Assembly: GCA_038380435.1 (NCBI GenBank)
Contig: JAWZYU010000010.1
Span: 46,782,135-46,846,134 of the forward strand
From: Ryuthela nishihirai
Taxonomy: Eukaryota; Arthropoda; Arachnida; Araneae; Heptathelidae
Direction of reading: 5' to 3'
DNA: 64,000 nucleotides
The translations under genes were made by a program, and so were the position numbers. How positions within the stretch are numbered: position 1 is the first letter of the stretch; each line of letters begins with the position of its first letter. Below the pieces are notes generated by a model. The model was given only the letters and a program-made list of their open reading frames with translations. It searched no databases and had not been told where the DNA came from. Below are positions 24,801 through 36,800 of the stretch, one piece after another.

Positions 24801-27800
24801 CAATTTTTTTACTTATCGCTCGAAAAAAAAAAATTATTTTTCTCAATTGACAAAAAGCTATCTCTCAGGGGATGAGGGTTAAAATCAATGATATCAATGC
24901 AAATCCTTTGATGGCAAACTTTACCACCACATTTGAAATTTCCAACATGATTAAGAACTACAGATTGGCGAATAGCGACAGACTAGGAAAAAAACTATAT
25001 TTTAAAAAAGCACCAGGAAAAATTCTCTACTTAAAAACTGAACAATGCGTTTTTAATGGCTAATGAATTGTAAAAAAAAAAAACTAGATTTCTAAGAAAT
25101 CAATGAAATCTTGAATAAAAGACAAAAGCCTACATTTTAATGAGTACAGTCGCTCAAAAAATATCGGAACATTATGGTTGATTACAGAATTCAGAAAAAT
25201 ATATGGCAACGATTCCGGTATGTACACGAAGGTTGCCAGATCACTAATTTCTAACAAAATCGTTGCCAGATATTTTTTTCTGAATTCGTAATCAACCATA
25301 GTATTAGGATTTTTTTGAGTGACTGTACTAGGTATAAACTGACTGGCTTCTGTCAGGCCTCTGTGGCAAGCAGCTGCTTAAGGGGGTATTTATTTTTTAT
25401 TCATAAGAATAGGAAAAAACGTTTTGTCATGCACTAAAAAATTTTGGGAGAAACGAGCCAGACTCATTAAATTCATGATTTGTGTTATGAGCCCAAGTTC
25501 TTTTCTAATGAGCAGCGGATTGGACTTGAATGGAATAGGGTTATGAACAGTATTTCTAAAACTTCAGAAAAAGGGGGAAGACCTAGAAAGCGGTGGACAG
25601 ACAATGCTAAACAGGACCTTCTTAGAATTCGCCTGCTGCAGTTGTAGCTCAGCAAGACGTGTTTGTAGGACTAAAGTACGCAGTCTTGTTGTACCTCCGT
25701 GGCCCATGGTTGTATGAGGATTTCGTATGCAACATGAATGAACAATTTACAATATTTGCTTGAGCTTTTGTCGTTGTTTTACAACTCAAAGGCTCTTGAG
25801 GGTAAAGATTTACATTATTGAAAAATTCTAAAAATACGAATCATGATAATCGGTAAACACCTGTCCAACATAGAAAGAATTTTTCACTTATCTTTTCAAA
25901 CAAAAAAATTGAATCTCTATAGACGTACACTCTTATACAAAAAAATAGGTCTTTTTAAAAAGAAAAACGACTTAAAAGAATACGCGAGAGTACCGAATAC
26001 ACTGGGAAACACACAAAAAGGCTTTGAAATGAAAATAGCCAATCTTTACTAATTTCGAGGTGCTGAACACGAAAATGACAATAAAAGTTGTCGATTGGCT
26101 CTTGTTTATGAGAGACAGAGATGGTCATGTATAAACCACTCAGTCCGCATTAAATACACAGGGAACCATTTCGCAATGCTGTATTTTAAACTCCAGATTG
26201 CAACATATTGCGTTGTATTGCATCAGCCCGCCATACACAAAACACCCGGAGGTATTACATCATTGTCTGATACAATGTAGTTGACCCTGGGTCATAACTA
26301 CAACAACAGTCACAACTCTACAACTCAAATGATCCTTGCAGTTTTGAACCAATAGTAGTGATGCCTCGTAACTGTGTTAATAGCGCAGATACGTTTTGTT
26401 ACATTTGCGGGGAAGTGATGTTTGCAAGCCAGAAAAGGGCCATCACTCCAATAGTAAAATCAGCGTATGAATTTTACTTTGGATGCAAGATCGGCAACCA
26501 GGACAAGGCCTGGTAGTACCTGTGAAAAAATTCTCCCGAAGTGGTTGAAAGGCGAAAATGTGGCGATGCCATTTGCTGTTCCTATGGTTTAGAGAGAGCC
26601 AAGCAATCAAGGAAATGACAGCTACTTTTGCATGGTTCCACCATTCCATGGTTCCACTTCCAGGTTTCAGGAGGCATCACAAGGAAAAAAACGTGGACAA
26701 TAACGTACAAGAATATACAATCTGCTCTCCGACAAGTTCCGCATGGCGTACACCTTCCCATTCCCGAAACTCCAAAAGAATTTTCCATCGATTCAGACGA
26801 TGAGGAGAGAGGAGAAACGACATCGGGTTCTCCGCAGCCTTCGGTATCTAATGATGATCCATACGTCTGCCATGGTGCTTCATCTGTGCCGTACATTCTC
26901 ACCGAAGAAAAACTGAACGATATTGTTCGCGATCTGGAGCTGTCTAATGCCAAAACAGAGTTACTTGGATCAGGACTTAGACAATGGAATCTTCCCGAGG
27001 AAAATGTGCGAGTGACTACGTTTCGAACTCGTCATGAGCAGTTTGCGCCTTACTTTAAAAAGGAAGATGACCTTGTGTTCTGCTCCGATGTAGATGGTGT
27101 GATGAATGGCCTCGGAATCAAACATGACCCTCAAGAAAGGCGACTATTCATAGACTCCTCGAAATTGAGTCTCAAGGCGGTGCTGCTGCATAATGGAAAT
27201 CGACTTCCATCCATTCCGGTTGGACACGCTGTCTACATGAAGAAACCTACAACAACCTAAAATAGCTGTTGAACTGTCTTCAATGCAGCAAGTATGGTTG
27301 GCATCTCTGTTGTGACTTGAAGGTAGTGGCTCTGTTGATGGGTCTGAGCTGGGATATACGAGGTACCGCTGTTTCTTATGTGAATGGACAGCCGAGGAAA
27401 AGACTTTGCACTATGTGAAGAGAAACTGGCCTCAGAGGAAATCTCTGAAGGTTGGAGAGAAGAATGTGGAACGCCCAGCACTGGCAGAAACGCGCAAAAT
27501 TCTACTACCGTCCCTACACATTAAACTCGGTGTGATGAAAAACTTCGTAAAAGCCATGGATCGGACTGCATCAGCTTTCAAGTACTTGGCTGACAAATTC
27601 CCTCGACTCAGCGAAGCGAAAATTAAAGAGGGAATTTTTGTGGATCCTCAGATCCGCGGGCTGTTCAGAGACCAGATGTTCGACAACTTGCTTCACGGTG
27701 ACGAGAAAAAGACTTGGGACACGCTTCGTCTGGTGTCAACTAAATTCCTTGGGAATGTCAGGGCAGACAACTACAAGAAACTGGTTAACGACATGTTGCC

Positions 27801-30800
27801 TCTGTATCACAAACTTGGCTGCAATATGTCCTTAAAGATCCACTTTCTCCATTCCCACTTAGATTTCTTCTCCCACGACTTTGGCATGGTAAGTGATGAG
27901 CACGGTTAATGTTTTCACCAGGACATTGCAACGATGGAGAAACGATACCAGGGAAACTGGTCCACTTCAATGTTGGCTGACTACTGTTGGACGCTTGCCA
28001 GAGATGATTCTGAGCAGCAATACAAGCGACGGGCAAAGCGACGTCGGAAGTAGAAGCGTAGTTTTACTGATGATTCTACTACCGTCCCGTATTAATCTCT
28101 TATATAAAAAACTATTGCGGATTTCACAGAAATCGTAGCCAATTTTGCATTTTCTTTGTCATATTTGTATTCAGTACCCTGAAATATTCAAGAAATAGTT
28201 ACTTTTATCTCAGAGGCATGACTTTCATGAAAATTTGTTGCCCAGTGATATTAAAACTTACGTTTGACCAAAAGAAACTCTCGAAACTCTTGATGATTCT
28301 GGAATACTGGCGGATTTGGTAGTGTTGGCCCAAAGAGTGGTACAGATTCCTCTGAATACACAGAAAACCTAGAATAAAAATGTAAAAAAATTATAACTTA
28401 TATTATGACTGGATCAGCATGATAAATACAATTTATTCAATAAAAATATTCTCCTTCAGTAAGTGTCACAAAATTCTAACCTTTGTAAAACATTTAGCGT
28501 GTACAGTCGCTCAAAAAAATATCCGAACACTATGGTTGATTACAGAATTCAGAAAAAAATACCTGGCAGCGATTTTTTTAGAAATTAGTGATCTGGCAAC
28601 CTTCGTGTCACATGACACGAAGGTTGCCAGATCACTAAAAAAATTCGGATATACAGAATTCAGAAAAAATACATGGCAACGATTTTTATATTTAAAAAAT
28701 ACATGGCAACGATTCGGATATACAGAATTCAGAAAAAATACATGGCAACGATTTTTTTTAGTGATCTGGCAACCTTCGTGTCATGTGACACGAAGGTTGC
28801 CAGATCACTAATTTCTAAAAAAATCGCTGCCAGGTATTTTTTTTTTTGAATTCTGTAATCAACCATAGTGTTCGGATATTTTTTGAGCGACTGTACAAGT
28901 GGCAGATAATTATTACTTTCAGAACATTTACTTTTAAGCTGTGAGATAATGAAGGGCTTTGATGTTCAGTCTAACTTTATTTGAAATATTTTAGTTCCTT
29001 TTATGAACACTAAATACTCTGTTCCGTTCCAATGATATAGACTTAGGGGAGATCAGGGGACAAGTCTTTTCAAAGAAAGGTACGGTGTTGGCTCAGTTGG
29101 TAGCACGCCTGGTTCGTAATCTGCAGTTCCCAGGTTCGAGTCCCACCTGTTCCAGCTTTAAAATTTATTTTGGCAAAACTCCCCGACCTGTCCTCCGTCA
29201 GTAGGGGACATCAATGGGCTGATAGGCCGTCGTACGGTTGCTGGGATGTTAAGCTGTGGCCCTTGTGCTGAAGAACCATACCAGGGGCATGATGAAGAAC
29301 ATGCTGGATAGCTTTGATGGGAGGATACCATCTCTCTCTTAACAGCTGTTCAGTGGGTCCCCTTTCCCCAGCCTTTTCTGAGCTATCGGGATTCTTGTGG
29401 CCTGGTTATTTACCCCATTGTTTACGAAAAAAGTGCCCATCAGAGGTAAATAACCCAACAGATATTATTTTTAGAACATTTTCTTTATAGAAGTGAGATA
29501 ATGTAGGCTTCGGTTTAGAGTCACTTGAAATACTTTTAGTTGCTCTTATGAACACTAAATACTCTATTCCATTCTAATGGCATAATCGTAGAGGAGATCG
29601 GGAGTCCAGGTTTCTAAAAGAAAAGGGCAGAGGTTGGTACATTTGGTAGCGCCCAAGATTCGTAATCTGTTGTTCCCAGGTTCGAGTCCCAACTGTGACA
29701 GCGTAGAGATTGATATCCGCTAATCCCCTTCCGTTGATGACAAAGGGGATACCAATGAATTTAGAAGGCCCGCCATCTGTCTGATAAGGACATTAGCTGT
29801 AACTCCGTGTGCAGGAGAGTTATACTCTGTGCACTTTAAAAAACACTCTGGGTGGATCGTCTTTTCCAACCTTCTCTGTGCCATTCGAGTCCTTGTGACC
29901 TACTCATTTAGCCCATTCTTTACAAAATATTGTCGCTCAGACATAAAACAACCATGCCCAACTCTCAAAGAAAACTGATCGAGCGTAATTTAGTTTTTAG
30001 TTCAATTTCTTTTTAGTATTTTTTCAAGAGTAATGTTAAATTCCGACGTTATATATTATATTTGGCAACTATTATAAATAGTTGAAATTGAAATATTAAT
30101 TCTCATGTTATTTGTTTTCTGGCAATCTAATTAATTAAACGTCATTATGCAAAGATAAATAAGTGAAACTACAGAAAAACCATTGATTCATCAACTGAGC
30201 AGTCGCATAATCTCTAGAGTTGCTCTATGACATTGGTAATTAATAAGAGTTACTTGTGAAAATTTTCTCCAATGAATATGAGTGTAAATTTAATTTGCAC
30301 TTCAAATTAAGAAACGAATTTGAAATTTGTCGCATGCAGTATTGCTAATAGGAAATTACGTAAGTGTAAGATTGCAATTGTTTTACCCCTGAGTGTGAGT
30401 TTTTATGCACAAAACGGTCTAAATATCCAGGTCATAAAGACCCCAAGTGCTTACAGATGGACAGGAAATGGATATGGTAGATATAAAGATAGTCTATACA
30501 TGTTATTCCTTAACGTAACGTACAAAAGGTTTGGATTTTCTGTATATGGGACAGGACTTAAAATTTTTTCCGACGGATGGCGGACTTTCGAAGTCCATTG
30601 GAATCCTCTTCCTCACTGACAACAAAGTGGGAATCAACAGAGAAAATCTCAATGAAGGAAAGTGAGGACTAGAACTTGGAAACATAAGATTACCAGTCTA
30701 AAGTGCTACCGACGGAGTCAATCCCACACCTTATGAAGAAAAATGGTCTTCATTAAGTATGGGTCGGTCATGTTAATTCCTTAAATTACGACAGAAAACT

Positions 30801-33800
30801 TCGCAAACTGTTGCCACTTGGTAATTTGAAATAGTATTGAAATACAGTATTACTTAAATCAGAACACTTTTACACTTTTTTCCCAGAATGAATTATTCAC
30901 ATACGTATAAAAATTTCAATTAAATTTTTTCCTCATTGTTATCAGTAGAAACAATACTCCACTAGAAGAACACATATCGCCTCTGGCGCATATGGGAATC
31001 TCATTTTCAAAGAGAATGTAGTTTTTTGTTTACTTACTCTTTCACTCCTGAAAAGTTTTAAAATGCAGATTTTTTTATTAGTAATTATGCAAAATAAAAA
31101 TATTTCTCTTTTATTTCTTAAATTTAAAAGTTGTGTTTCTTACACCCCTCTGAGAAAAGTGAATAGATTATTGCTGTCAATGGAATATCTCTTGACACTC
31201 TACCACCAAAATTCAAAATATCTACAACACTTGCAACATTAGTTAAAAGTTTCGCCGTTTGTATATTTAGTGATCTCTAACGATACAAACGAAAACTACT
31301 TAAGTATTTGAAAAATGCTAATTATAACCTTTCCATAGTACCAATCCAACAAAAAAGGAGTTTTTCAATTATCTCTTAAAACAATTGCGTTTTTCACCCA
31401 TCTTGGGCGTAAGAAAGTTGGATTGTTTTACCTCTGAGCGGCACTTTTTTTGCACACAATGGGCTAAATGGCAAGGTCACAAGGACTCTCTAGGGCTCAG
31501 AGAAGGATAGGGGGAGGGGACCTACAGAATAGCTGTGACCTACAGGACACACTGGACGACCTTCAAGGTCGTCCAGTGTGTTCTTTAACATGCACAGTGT
31601 ATGACTCTCCCGCACATGGGGTCATGGCTTAACGTCCCATCCGACGGAAGGCGATCTTTCCAAGCCCATCGATGTTTCCTAGACTGAGGGCAGGGAGTTT
31701 TGCGGAGATTAATCTCAATGCTGGCCTAGGCGAGACTCGAACCTGGGAACTGCAGATTACCAGTCAGGCGCGCTATCGACTGAGCCATCACCGCCCTCAG
31801 GGTTCAAGAGGTCAACTCATTGTTGGTAGTGGAAACTTCATGACCTTCCACTACTTCCACCACAAAAATTTCACATTTCTGGCGTATATACATCATTTTC
31901 AATATTAGTTAAAATAATTGGAATTTTGGATTTTTTGTGGCTGCAGTTATACGTAGCTTTTGAGACCTTCAGAAAATGCAAATCACAATAGGTCAATAAT
32001 AGCTATTAAACCCAAAAAAGCTTTTAATTTATCTCTAAGAACAAACAATTATCTCTTAAAACGCAAAAGTTGCGTTTTCTCACCCACCTTGGCGATAAGG
32101 GGGTCAACGCATTGTTGACAATGGGAATTTTATGACCTTCAGATTCCACCACCAAAATTTAAAACTTCTAGCAAAAAACAAATCACATAAATAATATTAA
32201 TTTTAAAATTTGGAATTTCAACTTTTTCAACGTTAAAGAGCGCAATATAGCTCTTGGGAGATTTGGAAAATGCAAATAGTAATATTTCTTCTTTACCTAT
32301 CTAACACAAAAATAATTTTTAATTTATCTGTATAAACAAATAAGTTCGATATCTACAGACTGACAGACTAGAACTCAAAGTGAAACAATTTTCTCGTTTT
32401 TTTTGGAAAACGAAATAAAAATAACTCGGCAAATAGTTTTCCTCTTATTGTTATTATGATTGATCGAAAGTTAAATCATCATGTTAAAGAACAGCCCAAG
32501 ATAAAATTAAGATCAAACGCGTTGGTAACCTCTAGGAAACGGCTGTTCTATGTGTTCCCTAAATGCAACGAAAGAGAGTTGTGATGATATTATCATTTTT
32601 TAAATTAAAGTTACAGTATAGTAGATACATTCTCGTGTCCTTACAACGCAGTGCAGCTACATCATTGGACTTTGATTACTACGCATTGCATATTAAAAGT
32701 ATTTCGATCAATTAATTAAACAGCTGAGTCAAATTGTAATTGCTCTTCATACTGACACGTCTACAAAATATCTTAACAATGCTTTTTCGAATATTCCTGT
32801 CCGTTGATTGTGCAAACCTTTCGAAAAGAATCATCCGATACCAAGCAATTTTTTTTCCATAATGTTGTCGTTCAATAATTTGTCACGCACGCAGCAGGAT
32901 GCATTTTTAATGTGCAGCTCTCTCCCGAAGCTTAATGAGCATCGAGTTCAGAAGACTCTTCCATAACTCGAAGCAGATACTTCAAATAAGTCTCGTTTCA
33001 GAGTTCTTACTGGTGATTAATTTACTCCTGTGCTCAAGAGCGGATTACTTAGTTGTCAAGTGCACGTGGCGATTGAAGTAACATGTTCAGCAGTGTTTTA
33101 TTATCCCCGAACAAACCTCGCTCTTTACTGAGGAATTAGATTCGAAAACTGACGTTCAGTCGACAACGCTTTAGATTTTTCTGGTGGTATTTCCGCTCGT
33201 TGGGAATTATGCGCAGTTGATAATCAAGAAAACGAGATGCGAACAAATTAAAATCTTGATAAAAAAAAGATTTAGCTCAAACCTTTTTTTTTTACTTTTG
33301 CCTCATTGTTTTATTTATGCAGTAAACCCTTGTCTATCGCGTATTTGATTATACACGCTTAAATAAACGTGGCACTTATTTGCCCAATGAAGGAAATCCT
33401 TAAAACCCGCGGTCTTCGATAACACGTCGAATAAAGGCCATACAAAGTAATAGTTTGTATTGACGCATTCATTCCATTTCTTCCGCAAAACTCCCCACCC
33501 TACCCTAGGTCAGTAGGGAGCACCGATAGGCTTGACAAATAAGTGTCATCACGTTTATTGAAAAGGCTGCCGTCCGTCAGATGGGACGTTAAGCCGTGGT
33601 TTCGTATACGGAATAGCGATGTCCCGAATTCTTCGACGTCATTCGAAAAAATATCCGAAATTCTTCGACGCCATTCAAAAAATGTCCTAAATTCTTCGAG
33701 GTCTTTCGTAAAAAGTCCCGATTTCTTCGCGTCATTTGAAAAACGTCCCGAATTTTTTCAGATTTCAAGATGGCAACACTATACATGACACTGAATGTGG

Positions 33801-36800
33801 ATGTCATATGCTTTATAAAACAACGGCAACTATAGATTGGTGGCATTTAGTAATGTATGAAACATATGAAGTCACAAATGAGCCTGCATTTCTTGCTACA
33901 AGCTCTGCGCTGCTCTTTCTCTTCGATTTCTCTTTCGGATTTTATCGAATTTCGTTTGGTTTGTTGCTCTTGTGAAACTTCCTTTTGTCTTTTACGTTAA
34001 AATCTTCTTTCGATTGAATTACGGCTCTGAATCTAAAGCTTCTTTAAGTGGTAATGTAGTAAATCAATGGAGCAAAACTGACTTTGACTGATGAGATCCT
34101 ACAGCACGAATGCAGTGTCTTTTGCCCTAATTATCAAATATGCGATTACACTCTTTAATGTGTCTCTGAGTTGTTGTTTGGATTGTGTTACCTCTAAGTG
34201 GCTTTTTTTGCATACAATGGGCTATGTGGTTAGGTCACAAGAACCCCAAGGGCTCAGATAAGATTAGGGGTAGGGGACTCCTTGAAGGGGAGGATACCAA
34301 CACCACTTACAACAAAGCCAAACAATACGTTGCAGAACAACAGTGACGTCACGCTCATCATTGTAAAAAATTCTGTGTTTATCATTTGCCACATATGTAT
34401 TCTAATAATACATATGAGAATTGTTGCTTTGACACTGTGGACAAATCATTACGAAATATTGGTTAGGTTTCATATTCCTTGAGTCTCAAGTACTAGTAAC
34501 CATTTACAGTTTTTTCTTTAAGCATTAATTTCAAGTAGAATATATAGATTACGGTAAGGTATCGGTGGCAAATAAATGCTTGAGGATAATTCATGTCTGT
34601 ATAGATGTTTAGATTGGGAATTTATGCAATGATAAACTGCCTTTAATTTTGATGACATATTTTGAGTTGAAGGTAAAATTTTAGAGTTGTATTTGGGAAA
34701 AATTATTTTGGAGGATATTGTACAACAAAAGGTTTACTTTTCATCATCGATTCTATAATTTTCATAAATATATGACAGTTCATTAAATTTAATTATATGT
34801 TTCAAAAGAGTTATGTATTTTAATTGTAATGTTCCTTTGATTTATGTTATACAAGAAGTGTATGCAGATATAAATTTTAAATGGTTACCTATGGATCTTG
34901 GTAATAGTATTACTAGACAGGTAGTAACCATCATTGTCATAAAATGAATTTATTTGTGTTAAAATATAAATGCAATGTCTAGTTTAATTTTGCAACAAAA
35001 AGCAGCTTAGGTAATTCAATCGCTGATTGTATAATAACGAAAACGGAAAAAAACTGTACGGTTTAAAAAATTAACAATTGAAATTTATTATAGCAATTAT
35101 GTAAGTAGTATTCAAATATGACCATCAAATGCCAAGAAGAATAAATTATTGACTGTTAAAATGCTTTTTCTCAATCGTATCTTTTGTGTACATGTGTTCT
35201 GATGTGATAACAAAATTATTTATAGAACTCAGCATCGTTTTTTTTTCCTAACCTTTTAAATCATAATATATCTCATTGTTTTTTGGAAGTGGTGAGAATT
35301 TAAAAATCAGAGAATATATATAAAGTAATTAACTCTTCTGCTAAGATAAACAGATTTAAAGTAACAAATAGTTCCATATTTTTAGATCAAACGTTTTCCC
35401 AGTAAAAGCTAAAAATTTATATATGCAATGAAAAAAGTGCTGTAAATATATAAATTGTTCAGCTTAAGCTGAAAATCCTTAATCTTAGTAAATAATTGAA
35501 AAAAAAAAATACTTAATGATGTATGAAAGTGTCAGTTACAGTAATAAGAAATATTCTAGTAACTTGCCCGATATGCCTTTAAAAATCATCCGGCAGTAAC
35601 ATCATGCAACTAACTTTAACAAGAAAAGGGCTCCTGACGAGACGGGGGCAGCTCAGTCGGTAGCGCGCCAGGCTCGTAATCTACAGTTCCCAGGTTCGAG
35701 TTCCAGCTGGGTCAGCGTTGAGATTTATCTCGGCAAAACTCCCCCCCCCCTGTCCACGGTTAGTGGGAGACTCCGATGGGGTTATGAAGGTCGCCGTCGG
35801 ATGGGAGGTTAAACCGTGGCTCCGTGTGTTTGAGAGACATACCCTATGCACGTTAAAGAACACGCTGAATATCCTTGACGGAAGTTACCATCTGTATCCT
35901 AACAGCTGTTCCAGTGGTTCCCCTCCCCCAACCTTCTCTGAGTCCTCGGGGTCCCTGTGGCCTGGCCACTTAACCCGTTGGGTGCAAAAAATTTCCGTTC
36001 AGAGGTAAAACAACTCAACTCTGACGAGACGAGAGCGTATATCTACGAATCATTATGCAGCTGGTTGGCATTCTTATAGTAGGTGTTGAGGGATGTGCCT
36101 GGACAGTTGGTAGTCTCCCGTCTAAGCCATCCAACGTGTTCTTTAACGTGCACAGGGTATAGTTCTCCCTCACACGGGGTTACGGCTTAACGTCCCATCG
36201 ACGGACGGCGACATTTTCAAGTCTATCTGTGTCCCCTACTGATCAAGCGCAGGATGAGGAATACATTTTAGAATCTTATTTGTTTACTCTATAAACATGC
36301 ACTTATTCTCAGGATTTCATAACGAATAAAAAAAAACTTCTACTTAAATATTTATATGTTATAGTACGTGTTTCAATATCCCATGTTATTGTCCTCCTGA
36401 ATCGGGATTTACTGAAAGCGGTCATTTTAAGGGCAACCGCAAAAGCGTGCTTCTTGTCTGCCTGAAGATCTACCGACCCTCCGGGATCAAGGTCAGCGCT
36501 TGAGGCTCAACCCTTTCTCCCCATAGTGGGGAAGTACTACTGTTCAATGATTTACAGATATCCTGCAGCTTTGTCCAAAGGAAGTTTTCCCCTAAAATGT
36601 TCAATGAAAGAGCTTTATCCCCGAGATCGGCAAAGGGTTTCCTGTATTTAGAGTTCTGTTATGTTCGTTTGGTTATTCCTTCATAGGAATTTTCTTTCCC
36701 AATTAGCAAATGGTCAGGCCACAAGAACCCTAAAGGATCAAGACAGAATTGATGAAGTACAACGGACAGCAAGTAGCGAACTAAAATTTAAGAAGGTACA

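Larger units (their letters stand above)
28910..29962. repeat. Tandem duplication of flank plus SINE-A
   Basis: Unit 1 (28910-29458) and unit 2 (29459-29962) share non-SINE sequence (GTGAGATAATG, ATGAACACTAAATACTCT, GGAGATC) followed by a + SINE-A copy. The unit was duplicated after SINE insertion and the copies then diverged. Confidence 0.8.

Noticed and set aside
25147..28893. A composite transposon with the MITEs as ends and the ORF at 26361-28053 as cargo
   Set aside because: A host GARNL3 exon (28262-28368) lies between the ORF and the right MITE, and each MITE has its own TA target sites.
30320..30619. 99-residue ORF on +
   Set aside because: Most of it lies in a decayed antisense SINE-A.
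33621..33761. CRISPR-like spaced repeats
   Set aside because: The units are contiguous, degenerate and without spacers, in a eukaryotic context.
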